Positions 8,545 through 16,460 of a stretch of DNA of 64,000 nt are shown piece after piece. The DNA is from an uncultured Lachnospiraceae bacterium. Lineage in GTDB: Bacteria > Bacillota > Clostridia > Lachnospirales > Lachnospiraceae. A program made the translations under genes and the position numbers. The first letter of the stretch is position 1. Every line of letters begins with the position of its first letter. The notes beneath the pieces are model-generated. The model saw only the letters and a program-made list of their open reading frames with translations, made no database searches and was not told where the DNA came from. The stretch is from NCBI GenBank assembly GCA_947631955.1, contig CANRNJ010000001.1, positions 62,001-126,000 on the forward strand, given 5' to 3'.

Positions 8545-9972
8545 TCATTCCTGCACATCGAAGGTAAACCAGTCGAACACCGCTTCGCCGCCGCCTTCAA
8601 ATTCAAAGTACACCGCCCGCCTGCCGATGATTCCGCAGTCAAGAGGTACGCAGTATTCCGTCTGACCCGGCTCTGCGTCAAACTGCGCCGCCACACGGCC
8701 GCGCCACGCATCGATCCTGAGTTTCACATGCATCTTTTCGGTACAGCTCATGGATACGGTGCAGGTCTTCGGAGCGTTTAAGCCAAACTGCAGATAGCGG
8801 AAGCCTGCGGTGGTACCGTCCTTGATATGCACGATGGGAGAAGATATGCCGTCGGTCTGTTCATAGACCGGTTGGATATAAGCCTGCCCCAACGGCGAAA
8901 GATGGCAGGCGTAACCCGCGGAGATGATCCGGTAAGCATCGATGCCGTTGACCGACGCGCCGGAGGACGTTTCCTCCACCGGCTTTGCGCTCACAGGCTC
9001 CCCGTTCACATAGGTGATATCGCCGATGTAGATCTTACCGTCCTTTCCCAACGCTACATCCACCGGCTCGATCTTGCCCTGTCTGGAAAATTCATCCGTG
9101 CCGGTGTGCCGGTGATAAAAAATATACCACTGGCCGTTTATCTCCACCAGACCGCCATGGTTGTTGCCCCAGCGGTAAGTCTGCTGCCCCGTTCCGTCCG
9201 GCAGTTTAAGGATCTCGCCGCCGTTAAAAGAAATGTCGCCGCCGTCCCGATAACCGGAAAGCGGACTGTCAGACCACACATAGCTCAAGAAACCGTTGCA
9301 CGGTTCGTATACGCCCAGTTCCGGCACAGGCGTCATGTACCGCTTTGAGTAGACATAGACATATTTGCCGCAGATCTTTCTGGGAGAAGACGCCTCGAAG
9401 AACGCATCATGCAGATCGATCCCCGATACGTTGTTGGATTCGTTCCACGGATCCGGGACATGGCCGATGGGATCATGGCGCAGCGTCCCTTCCTTGATGG
9501 TACACATATCTTCATTCAGTTCCGCACAGAATGCCTTACAGAAGCCCCAGAAAGCGTACACTCTGCCGTCGTCGTCCACCAGAACGCCGGGGTCGAACCC
9601 AAGCTGTGTGAGTTTCGGATCCTCAAATGGCCCGGCAGGATTTTTGGAAGAGGCGACCACGATCCTGGAGCCGTGGTCCTCGGCGGCATACAGATAAAAG
9701 GTATCTCCCTTCTGCACCACATCCGGCGCAAAGAGGATAGAATCGTCGGCCGCACGGTAGCAGACGCCGTGATACGTCCACTGGGTCAGATCGTCCACCG
9801 GCGCGCTCCAGACCACCTGATCCCTGCCGCAGTAAGCGGTGCGCTCGGTGTCATGCGAGCCGTAGACATAGACGCGCGTTTCACCGTTATAAGTAAAAAC
9901 GCGGGGTTCCCCGTCCGGGATATGCTCCCAGAGAGGAAGATAAGGGTTTGCGGATTTCAATCGTTCTTTCAT
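8545..9972 (-). CDS. Glycoside hydrolase family 43 protein
   Basis: A 475-residue family 43 enzyme (beta-xylosidase / alpha-L-arabinofuranosidase type, five-bladed beta-propeller). Typical segments are DGEPRVFTYN, VYVYGSHD, DSILFAPDVVQKGDTFYLY, FEDPKLTQLGFDPGVLVDDDG and FEASSPRKI. After about residue 350 comes a beta-rich part (SPIVHIKDGTTAGFRYLQFG, ending FDWFTFDVQE), consistent with a carbohydrate-binding module of the CBM6 type. No signal peptide is visible, so it is probably cytoplasmic and acts on imported oligosaccharides. GGAGGTTATC precedes the ATG and is part of a duplicated motif flanking a hairpin-rich element just upstream. Confidence 0.85.
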   Translation of the reverse strand: MKERLKSANPYLPLWEHIPDGEPRVFTYNGETRVYVYGSHDTERTAYCGRDQVVWSAPVDDLTQWTYHGVCYRAADDSILFAPDVVQKGDTFYLYAAEDHGSRIVVASSKNPAGPFEDPKLTQLGFDPGVLVDDDGRVYAFWGFCKAFCAELNEDMCTIKEGTLRHDPIGHVPDPWNESNNVSGIDLHDAFFEASSPRKICGKYVYVYSKRYMTPVPELGVYEPCNGFLSYVWSDSPLSGYRDGGDISFNGGEILKLPDGTGQQTYRWGNNHGGLVEINGQWYIFYHRHTGTDEFSRQGKIEPVDVALGKDGKIYIGDITYVNGEPVSAKPVEETSSGASVNGIDAYRIISAGYACHLSPLGQAYIQPVYEQTDGISSPIVHIKDGTTAGFRYLQFGLNAPKTCTVSMSCTEKMHVKLRIDAWRGRVAAQFDAEPGQTEYCVPLDCGIIGRRAVYFEFEGGGEAVFDWFTFDVQE

Positions 9973-9974
9973 GA

Positions 9975-10143
9975 TAACCTCCATTCCGGAGCGTTTACGC
10001 GACGGGGCCTGAAGTAAATTCCTTCGGAATTAACTTCGCCATCAGGGAAATTTGTGACGCTCCGACACAAATTCCGAACGAACAAAGTTCGTTCTGTGAA
10101 ACAAGCAGCACATCAGTGTGATTTTTCACACTAACCTCCATTC
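9975..10143 (-). mobile_element. Hairpin-rich insertion-like element between 12-bp direct repeats
   Basis: TAACCTCCATTC occurs at 9975-9986 and again at 10132-10143. On the minus strand both copies contain the GGAGG ribosome binding site. Between them lie four hairpins: 10011-10037 (12-bp arms, one mismatch), 10049-10073 (8-bp arms), 10076-10094 (perfect 8 bp) and 10115-10132 (7 bp). The arrangement suggests a small palindromic element that inserted at the GH43 ribosome binding site, leaving a copy at each end. No transposase is present. Confidence 0.5.
9995..10129 (-). CDS. Possible 44-residue peptide spanning the hairpin element
   Basis: A GTG preceded by GGAGG at normal spacing opens a frame that stays open through all four hairpins and ends with TAA 22 bp before the GH43 start. 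The peptide begins MKNHTDVLLVSQNELCSFG and ends PKEFTSGPVA. No domain is recognised. It could be a real small protein, a leader peptide for the glycosidase, or chance in a palindromic element. An ATG four codons upstream also exists but overlaps the ribosome binding site. Confidence 0.3.
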   Translation of the reverse strand: MKNHTDVLLVSQNELCSFGICVGASQISLMAKLIPKEFTSGPVA

Positions 10144-10217
10144 TGAAGCCGAAGGGCTTACCGGCGCATCCCGCCGCCCTGCGGTCTTAATATGCCCGTT
10201 TGGCCAGCCATTTCCGA

Positions 10218-10811
10218 TCACTCTGCACATGGTTTAAAGCGGTCTTTTTCCACCGCCTCATACAAGTCCTTCCCCATTTTTTGTTCAAAATAATCTTTTA
10301 ACGCCAGATTTGTGTTCCATTTGTCCTGATCATAAGCGCCATAGCGCTGCCGGACGTCATTCATCCGGTCAACAATATCCATGACGCCTTCCGCGCCGGA
10401 TATCGAATCGCAGAGCTGTATCAATTTATCATATTCGTCAAACTGTACTTCCTGCAATTTCGTTTTTATCAGTTCCGTTTCTTCCTCAGTAGTGTCAAAA
10501 TTTCCTATATATCCTTCTATTTTGTGTTCATTGAAAGAATGGGTAAGGCATATTCTGGCCGCGTCATCATAGCCTAAAGACATCATATATGTATATCCGT
10601 CGGAAACATGCCCTAAATGTCTTTTTCCAAACCGTCTTCCAATGTCATGCAGCAATCCAAGCACATAGGCCTTGTCCGGATCCATACCGCATAAGGCCGC
10701 GATCTTTTCCGCGCAATGCGCAGCCGTCCTGCTGTGATCTCCCCACGGCCCCGGATTCAACTTCTCCGCTTCTTTCAATAATTCCAATGCTTCTTTTCTG
10801 TCCGGATACAT
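10218..10811 (-). CDS. HD domain metal-dependent phosphohydrolase
   Basis: A 197-residue single-domain HD protein. His/Asp metal ligands are seen in LLHDIGRRFG (about residues 54-62), with an upstream DHSRTAAHC histidine and a later ICLTHSFNEHKIEGY. The nucleotide or phosphoester substrate is not known. The ATG eight bases after GGAG is chosen; an upstream in-frame GTG has no spacing from that site. It is followed on the same strand by the GH43 region and preceded by a Nudix gene (about 40 bp). Confidence 0.75.
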   Translation of the reverse strand: MYPDRKEALELLKEAEKLNPGPWGDHSRTAAHCAEKIAALCGMDPDKAYVLGLLHDIGRRFGKRHLGHVSDGYTYMMSLGYDDAARICLTHSFNEHKIEGYIGNFDTTEEETELIKTKLQEVQFDEYDKLIQLCDSISGAEGVMDIVDRMNDVRQRYGAYDQDKWNTNLALKDYFEQKMGKDLYEAVEKDRFKPCAE

Positions 10812-10849
10812 GCCATTCACTCCTCTTCATTCCTATAAGACGATCGCCT

Positions 10850-11299
10850 TCACTTAATAAGCGCCTTCCACTTACCGTCTTCGATCACATATTGAAATTC
10901 TGTCAGATCATCCTCTTCCATCACGCGAAGAAGCGGAAACAGGTCATTTACCGTATTCATCTTCGGCAGTTCTGACTTTTCGACCCAGACCATCTCGCCT
11001 TCCTCCGAAGATGCCACCTCTCCGGAAAATTCATCCGTGCGGAACAAAAAAACGATATAGCGCCCATTTTCAATGGGAAATTGCTTTACGCCGCACAATT
11101 TTGGATTCCGGATAACAAGACCCGTTTCCTCTTTCATCTCCCGGATCACAGCGTCTACGATCGATTCTTCTTTTTCAATGTGGCCTCCGGGCAGAGTGAA
11201 GCCTTTCCAATCCTCTTTTAACCTGTTTTGTAAAAGATATCGATCTTTCTGATGGATCAGACATAAAACCGTCAGTTCCACATTTTCTGTCTTCCGCAT
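10850..11299 (-). CDS. Nudix hydrolase
   Basis: A 149-residue protein with a complete Nudix box at about residues 38-60 (GGHIEKEESIVDAVIREM, then KEETGL), which holds the metal used to cleave nucleoside diphosphate-X compounds. The short size and the neighbourhood (HD phosphohydrolase, P-loop kinase) suggest a nucleotide sanitising role of the MutT type, but the substrate cannot be read from sequence. The ATG nine bases after GGAGG is chosen over one directly abutting it. Confidence 0.85.
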   Translation of the reverse strand: MRKTENVELTVLCLIHQKDRYLLQNRLKEDWKGFTLPGGHIEKEESIVDAVIREMKEETGLVIRNPKLCGVKQFPIENGRYIVFLFRTDEFSGEVASSEEGEMVWVEKSELPKMNTVNDLFPLLRVMEEDDLTEFQYVIEDGKWKALIK

Positions 11300-11552
11300 A
11301 CGCTGCATCCTCCAATACCGCCTGACTTACCCCTTATCCGCCAACGATCTCTGATCCGTCCGGAAATTCCCGTATGGCAAGGGCACAGAAGCTGGTCAAT
11401 CGGATACGATCCTTTAACGGATATGCTGCCTTGCCCCGCACTTACGCCGATCACCATCCCATCAGCGCGGATATAGTCCATTAAAGCCGTATGATATTGA
11501 ACTTTTTAGGCATAACATATCGTTTCATATACGACCCTTTTTCCCTGAAACG

Positions 11553-12032
11553 CTATTCTCTGACCCATACGTCAATTTCATCTTCATCCGGAGCTTCAAA
11601 CAGCGTGCGGAATTTTTCCGCAAGATTGCTGTCAACCGGATAGGCCATTGTTTCACCGGCCGCCACCGCATGGTTTCTCCTTTCCACTCGTTCCCGCCAC
11701 ACTTCATCGCTGATACATATATAATGAAATTCACATTCTATGTTCCTGCTTTTATAAAACTCTCTGGCATATGCCCGCTTTTCCTTTGTCCAAAAGCCCC
11801 AATCGAGAATGACATCCGTTCCAACTTCGATAATATCGACGGATTTCTTAAACAGACAGCTTTGTATCCGCTCCGCATATTCATCGTGTTTCTCACCGGT
11901 ATATGGGCCGAAGACAGAAAGCATGATTTCATCCACCGACAGTACGACCGCGTTGTTTTCCTTACGAAGCCGCTCCGCATATACACTTTTTCCGCAGCAT
12001 ATTCTGCCGCATATAAGATAGACTTTTGCCAT
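11553..12032 (-). CDS. Small P-loop kinase-like protein
   Basis: A 159-residue AAA_33-type P-loop protein. The Walker A motif GRICCGKS is at residues 9-16, and VILDWGFWTKEKR follows at about 70-85, typical of small kinases related to zeta toxin, T4 polynucleotide kinase and chloramphenicol phosphotransferase. The C-terminal half (VWRERVERRNHA) resembles the lid of such kinases. The substrate is unknown. The 253 bp between this gene and the Nudix gene contain no convincing gene. Confidence 0.7.
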   Translation of the reverse strand: MAKVYLICGRICCGKSVYAERLRKENNAVVLSVDEIMLSVFGPYTGEKHDEYAERIQSCLFKKSVDIIEVGTDVILDWGFWTKEKRAYAREFYKSRNIECEFHYICISDEVWRERVERRNHAVAAGETMAYPVDSNLAEKFRTLFEAPDEDEIDVWVRE

Positions 12033-12275
12033 GTTTCTTCCGTTCCTCCCTCAGATCCCGCGGACTCTGAAAAGCGGTATCGGTCCGGACCGCAGGCTGC
12101 ATTTTCCAAATCAGCATACGGCAGTTTCTATATCTGCGCCTATTTTACCGAAAAAGCCTGCTGCCCGTCAAGACTGTCCGGCAATTTACGCGGACAAAAG
12201 TTCAACAATTTACACAGATAAAAGCCGCTGCATCGCGCAATTAAAAATACATATTACGCAATTAAAAGTCTGTTC

Positions 12276-12303
12276 TTGCAATCTGATAAAATTATGCTAT
12301 AAT
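12276..12303 (+). promoter_or_regulatory. Promoter of tRNA-Ala gene
   Basis: TTGCAA (12276-12281), 16-bp spacer, TATAAT (12298-12303) with an extended -10 TG two bases upstream. It lies 80 bp before the tRNA. The rest of the 351-bp gap after the kinase gene shows only AT-rich imperfect repeats of GCAATTAAAA type near 12236-12268. Confidence 0.6.
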
Positions 12304-12383
12304 TGATTTGTCGGTCCAAGGAACAGTCCGATCTCGTTTCAGGCACAGCGCCCAGCCGCGGATGCCGCGGATATAAGACCCAT

Positions 12384-12456
12384 GGGGATATAGCTCAGTT
12401 GGGAGAGCGATACGTTCGCAACGTATAGGTCAGGGGTTCGAGTCCCCCTATCTCCA
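12384..12456 (+). tRNA. tRNA-Ala (anticodon CGC)
   Basis: A 73-nt cloverleaf: acceptor GGGGATA / TATCTCC with the alanine identity pair G3-U70, D-loop GTTGGGA, anticodon stem ATACG / CGTAT with loop TTCGCAA, T-arm with GGTTCGAGTCC, and discriminator A. CCA is not encoded. It reads GCG codons. Confidence 0.95.
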
Positions 12457-12464
12457 CTGTTTAG

Positions 12465-12508
12465 ATCCATAGAAATCGCTTAGATGTGCGGTTTTTATGG
12501 ATTTTTCT
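12465..12508 (+). terminator. Terminator after tRNA-Ala
   Basis: ATCCATAGAAATCGC (12465-12479) pairs with GCGGTTTTTATGGAT (12488-12502) with two imperfect pairs, followed by a T-run. It ends the tRNA transcript. Confidence 0.65.
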
Positions 12509-12551
12509 ATGTGAACAAATGTTTTGCATGGCATTTTGCCTATTCTTGTAG

Positions 12552-12557
12552 TATAAT
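12552..12557 (+). promoter_or_regulatory. -10 element before the AT-rich gene pair
   Basis: TATAAT lies 42 bp upstream of the first gene of the AT-rich cassette. No convincing -35 at 16-18 bp spacing was found. Confidence 0.4.
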
Positions 12558-12593
12558 ATTTATATTATTAAATATTTATGGAGGATATCATAT

Positions 12594-12830
12594 ATGAAGA
12601 ATGATCGTTACGTTAATACAATTGACAGCCTGCGTAAAGAAATAGACTCCCTATCATATATTGAGAATAATCGTCAAGTTAATAAAACAGCAAAAATCCA
12701 GGTGGATTTGGGCATTGCGCGCCCCTGCTGCTCAAAACGGGGTGATAATATCGGCAATAATACACCGCAATCTATTTTAAAGATCGTACAGGGTCAAACG
12801 CAAAATACTAACAAAGAAGAAAGTGAGTGA
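12594..12830 (+). CDS. Unknown 78-residue protein, AT-rich cassette gene 1
   Basis: I do not recognise this protein. It is hydrophilic, begins with a helix-forming stretch (DRYVNTIDSLRKEIDSLSYI) and has a central RPCCSKRGD segment with a Cys pair, then NTPQSILKIVQGQ. GGAGG lies ten bases before the ATG. It overlaps the next gene by 4 bp (GTGA), so the two are translationally coupled. Base composition is far more AT-rich than the genes on either side, pointing to acquisition next to the tRNA-Ala gene. Confidence 0.7.
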   Translation: MKNDRYVNTIDSLRKEIDSLSYIENNRQVNKTAKIQVDLGIARPCCSKRGDNIGNNTPQSILKIVQGQTQNTNKEESE

Positions 12831-13480
12831 TAGAAATCAATATTATAGATTTGATTCCAATAATATCGGATTTAATTAATTTATTTTTGTCTGGTTTTAT
12901 TTTTATATATACATATAATTGGTTTAATAACAAAAAAGCGGATATTTCCATATTGACTATATGGAGCTTGTTTATAAGCATGTTGATTAAATCATTTTAT
13001 TCTACGGTCCACATTTTTATATTATCACATATACAAATTCCTGATTCGATCAAAATTATCATCTTCTCATTAACGGGTTTTTTACTGGCCGTACTGTTTA
13101 CTCAATTAAAGAAAACAAGAATATTGAATCGAATACTATATAAGATAAATAACAAATCTATAAACGATGATATTTTTGATGATATTATCGATTATGACAA
13201 AAAAACTATGATGAAAATATATATTAAATCATCAGATATTTATTATATAGGACGGTTCTCTCTTAGAGAGGAAAATGGTATTCATTCATGGATTTCACTT
13301 GTTGAGTATTATTGTGTAGATAGAAAAAATAACAATAAAATATTCGATCCAGAAGCTGATGGGTTATGCTCTTCTGTTGTTATAAATTTGAGTGAAGTAG
13401 AACGTATTGAGATTATTTACGAAAAAGATTCCAATGTTTGGGAAAGAGCGAACTGGAAGAAAAACGGTAATTCCAATTAA
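12827..13480 (+). CDS. Unknown membrane protein (possibly DUF6338-like), cassette gene 2
   Basis: A 217-residue protein starting with GTG, overlapping the upstream stop by 4 bp. Three hydrophobic stretches occupy about residues 9-28, 40-65 and 72-95. A soluble C-terminal half of mixed alpha/beta character follows (YYIGRFSLREENGIHSWISL, then VEYYCVDRKNN). The layout resembles DUF6338 proteins, seen near mobile or defence genes, but I am not sure of the match. It is strongly AT-rich. Function unknown; it may act with its 78-residue partner. Confidence 0.65.
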   Translation: MIEINIIDLIPIISDLINLFLSGFIFIYTYNWFNNKKADISILTIWSLFISMLIKSFYSTVHIFILSHIQIPDSIKIIIFSLTGFLLAVLFTQLKKTRILNRILYKINNKSINDDIFDDIIDYDKKTMMKIYIKSSDIYYIGRFSLREENGIHSWISLVEYYCVDRKNNNKIFDPEADGLCSSVVINLSEVERIEIIYEKDSNVWERANWKKNGNSN

Positions 13481-13545
13481 CCAGATCGGAACATCCGTTT
13501 TCACTCAGCCCGCCCCATCAAATACGGCCGATCGGCATCCTGCTT

Positions 13546-14769
13546 CTATTTCATCCTCCGGTACGCCAGATACAGCGCGGGCGGCAGGACCAGATACAGG
13601 CACACATACATCGTAAAGACCACGGGCAGCGCCCCTGCGACATGTCCGCCGACCCGGTACAGGTTGAACAGCCTTACCGCCAGACTGATGTTAAGAAGCT
13701 GATCCGGCCATAGTCCCAGCATGTCGGACAACGCACTGAATCCATCCACAAACGACGGCAGGAACAGAATGATAAAAGGAACCATCACCGCCAGTACCGA
13801 ACTGCGCGTCAAAGCGGAAACAAGCATGGTGAGCGTCAGGATAAACAGCCAACCGATGTAACCGCCGAATACAGTCAAAAGCCACAGTTCAAAGAACGTG
13901 ATATGGTAAAAGCTTTTTCCAAATTCAAAGGACGTCTGGATCGCGCAGTTTCCGCCGCCTGTTCCCGTGACGGCAAGGACGATGGCGGAGTAAGGCAGTA
14001 CCATGATCCAGTATAAGGCCGTGACCGTCAGATAACCCGCCTTCACTTTTGCGGCGGTCGCCCTGCTCCTGCCGTATCTGGAAGAAAAGAAGACCGCGTC
14101 CGCTTTTGTCTGAAACTCACCTGAGAAGATAGACGATACCAGAAATCCGCAGACGATCATTCCGATCATAACTATAGTCTGCGCATAGTACAATACCGCC
14201 TGCCACCCGTCGGAATCGGCATAATAAAAAGGCGTTTCCAGCGTTTCGTACCGCTCGATCAGAAACGCTCTTTCCTCTTCGGTGTAATGGTCATAGACTT
14301 CCTCGGAATAAAGCCATTCCCGCAGTCTTTCTACTCTTTGCCCATATAACTCTCCCACTTCTTCTTCGGTGACACTGTCCACTCTGTAGTAATAGTACTC
14401 CTGAAACGAACAGAACGCCCTGTTGATCATATCCCGGATATCATTGAATCCCTGTTTCTGTGCATATGCCTTATTCTGCTCTTTTACATTTTCCGACCTG
14501 GCTTCGTCTGAAGCGTTGATCGCTGCGTTTTCCCGAATGACGCTCCGCAGCACATCCTCCGTGACATAGCCCTCCCATTTCTCCTTGTCCCTTCGCAGCA
14601 TCCGCACCGCCCGGATACCCGTTACGATATCTCCGTCTTCCTCCACATAATCGATATGGGAAACAGCCAGCCAACAGGTAACTGCCAGAACCGCCGCCAT
14701 GACCGCCAGTGCGGTCTTACCCGATGTTCTGGAGAAAACCTTCCTGATCTCAAACCATACCATTTTCAT
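13546..14769 (-). CDS. ABC transporter permease (ABC-2 type)
   Basis: About 407 residues with one N-terminal helix (KTALAVMAAVLAVTCWLAVS), a large extracytoplasmic loop (about residues 45-200) and five further hydrophobic segments, the pattern of ABC-2 type permeases. It overlaps the 3' end of the ATPase gene by 20 bp, so the two are coupled. The ATG (MKMVWFEIRK) is chosen; a longer open frame upstream lies inside the ATPase gene. The substrate is unknown. It is the last gene of a sigma factor / membrane protein / ABC operon. Confidence 0.8.
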   Translation of the reverse strand: MKMVWFEIRKVFSRTSGKTALAVMAAVLAVTCWLAVSHIDYVEEDGDIVTGIRAVRMLRRDKEKWEGYVTEDVLRSVIRENAAINASDEARSENVKEQNKAYAQKQGFNDIRDMINRAFCSFQEYYYYRVDSVTEEEVGELYGQRVERLREWLYSEEVYDHYTEEERAFLIERYETLETPFYYADSDGWQAVLYYAQTIVMIGMIVCGFLVSSIFSGEFQTKADAVFFSSRYGRSRATAAKVKAGYLTVTALYWIMVLPYSAIVLAVTGTGGGNCAIQTSFEFGKSFYHITFFELWLLTVFGGYIGWLFILTLTMLVSALTRSSVLAVMVPFIILFLPSFVDGFSALSDMLGLWPDQLLNISLAVRLFNLYRVGGHVAGALPVVFTMYVCLYLVLPPALYLAYRRMK

Positions 14770-15637
14770 CACCCGCCTTTTCTCCAAAATAATACAAAAA
14801 TACGTCCTCCAAAGATGCCGGCACAGGCTGTGCGTCTTCTGTCGGCCGCTCTGACGCAAGAAGCCTTAGTTCCACGCCCTGCGCATCCGTTTTTACATTG
14901 GATGTCTTGTACCGGCGCATCAGTTTCGATGCATGGTCCCTGTCCGTCCGGCATATCCAGACCCGCTCCGGCATGGACGCGATCACCTGTTCCGGCATGC
15001 CGCACTGTACGATCCTGCCCTCCTGCATCAGCCAGATCTCATTGGCGATATACTCCACGTCCGAAACGATATGGGTCGATAACAGCACCATTCGCTCCTG
15101 CGCCAGTTCGCTGAGCAGGTTTCGGAAGCGGATCCGTTCATTGGGATCTAAGCCCGCCGTAGGTTCGTCCAGTATGAGGATCTTCGGATCGTTCAGCATT
15201 GCCTGTGCGATCCCGGCGCGCCTTTTCATGCCGCCGGACAGCTTTTTCATCTTCTTATCCGCGGCCTTGGAAAGCCCGACCCTGTCGATCAGTTTCTCCG
15301 CGCGCTTCACCGCTGCCGCCGGACGGAGTCCCTTGATCGCCGCGATGTAGAGCAGGTAATCCCTGACCGTAAAATCAGGATAAAACCCGAAATCCTGCGG
15401 CAGATAACCGAGCAGATCCCGATAGGACGCATCCATGGCAAAAATGTCCCTGCCGCCGCAGGTGATACTGCCGCTCGTAGGTTTTAACAGGGTGCAGAGC
15501 ATCCGCATCAGCGTCGTCTTGCCCGCGCCGTTTACCCCCAACAGGCCGTACACGCCTTCCCGCATGGTCATATCGATACTGTCTACCGCAGTAAAATCCC
15601 CATATTTTTTCGTAAGATCAGTAAGTTTTATTTCCAT
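14750..15637 (-). CDS. ABC transporter ATP-binding protein
   Basis: A 295-residue ATPase with Walker A GVNGAGKTT (about residues 34-42), signature LSGGM (about 134), Walker B ILILDEPTAGLDP and H-loop STHIVSD. The C-terminal 70 residues (after QVIASMPERVWICRTDRD) are an accessory domain as in CcmA/DrrA-type exporters. It pairs with the downstream permease. GGGAGGTGG precedes the ATG, and the 5' end overlaps the preceding membrane protein gene by 20 bp. Confidence 0.9.
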   Translation of the reverse strand: MEIKLTDLTKKYGDFTAVDSIDMTMREGVYGLLGVNGAGKTTLMRMLCTLLKPTSGSITCGGRDIFAMDASYRDLLGYLPQDFGFYPDFTVRDYLLYIAAIKGLRPAAAVKRAEKLIDRVGLSKAADKKMKKLSGGMKRRAGIAQAMLNDPKILILDEPTAGLDPNERIRFRNLLSELAQERMVLLSTHIVSDVEYIANEIWLMQEGRIVQCGMPEQVIASMPERVWICRTDRDHASKLMRRYKTSNVKTDAQGVELRLLASERPTEDAQPVPASLEDVFLYYFGEKAGDENGMV

Positions 15638-16412
15638 TTATGGCCACCTCCCGATAATGGTCTTTCCGCAACAGCCTGTAGACAGACGTGCCTGCAAATA
15701 CGACCGCGCCCGTAAACAGCCAGATCCATGCAGGCACCGCAAACGCCGCATACAACGTATCGTTGGAGATCAGCAGGATCCACAAGGCGCCCCACATAAG
15801 ACACAGCGCCGCCGCCATAGTTTCTCCGAACGGATAACGGCTGCACAGCACGCCGAAACAGACGGCCGCCGTGACCGTCATCGGCAGCAGGAACTGCACC
15901 ATCAGCTGTACCGCATTGATGCCCAGCGCCGCATAGACACCGCCGCAAAAAACCGTCAGTATCAGTGTGTCCACGATACCGAAAAGAACAAGTCTGGCGG
16001 CGTAGATCCCCCGCAGGGAAAAATAAGAGGCGCTCTCCACTTCCGCCAGACCGTAAGTCCTGCTCTTCCACAGATCGGGGATGATCAGCACCACGAACAG
16101 AACGGCCGCCGCCCCCATACAGCGCCTTGACGCCCATACGGTCTGCATATCCTGCAGGACACTGTACAAAAGCATAAGCAGCAGGATCTGCAGGATCCAC
16201 CACCCTTTTTTCATGGTCTTGAGCTGCAGCCGCAGAAACGCTGAATAGGACAGCTTTCTCCCCGCTTCCTCCCGGTAAAAAGCTTCCGCAGACCTGCGGA
16301 TCGTTTCCCGGATCCGTTCCTCGTCAAGCGTTATGGGCAGCTGACCTTCCTGACCGGCATTTCCCATCCGTCCGTAACCCGTATGCATCCTGCATCCTTT
16401 CCGTAATGTCAT
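15618..16412 (-). CDS. Membrane protein linked to ECF sigma and ABC genes
   Basis: A 264-residue protein with a cytoplasmic N-terminal part of about 75 residues (LDEERIRETIRRSAEAFYRE) followed by about six hydrophobic segments. It belongs to no family I can name, but its place between the sigma factor and the transporter suggests a partner of the transporter or an anti-sigma-like sensor whose cytoplasmic part holds the sigma factor. That role is inference. AGAGGAG precedes the ATG. Confidence 0.7.
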   Translation of the reverse strand: MTLRKGCRMHTGYGRMGNAGQEGQLPITLDEERIRETIRRSAEAFYREEAGRKLSYSAFLRLQLKTMKKGWWILQILLLMLLYSVLQDMQTVWASRRCMGAAAVLFVVLIIPDLWKSRTYGLAEVESASYFSLRGIYAARLVLFGIVDTLILTVFCGGVYAALGINAVQLMVQFLLPMTVTAAVCFGVLCSRYPFGETMAAALCLMWGALWILLISNDTLYAAFAVPAWIWLFTGAVVFAGTSVYRLLRKDHYREVAINGNKTY

Positions 16413-16460
16413 AGTCGTTCTCCTCTCCGACAGATTTGCCCCTGCGGTCTTCTCACGGCT

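Noticed and set aside
10076..10094. GAACGAAC-AAA-GTTCGTTC palindrome as a LexA box
   Set aside because: The half sites are separated by three bases, not four, and the palindrome is one of four hairpins in an element, not near a DNA repair gene.
11272..11481. 69-codon frame on the minus strand upstream of the Nudix gene, with a faint peptidase-E/amidotransferase look (GMVIGVSAG)
   Set aside because: No ribosome binding site, it runs into the Nudix start in another frame, and only one short motif is suggestive. At most a gene remnant.
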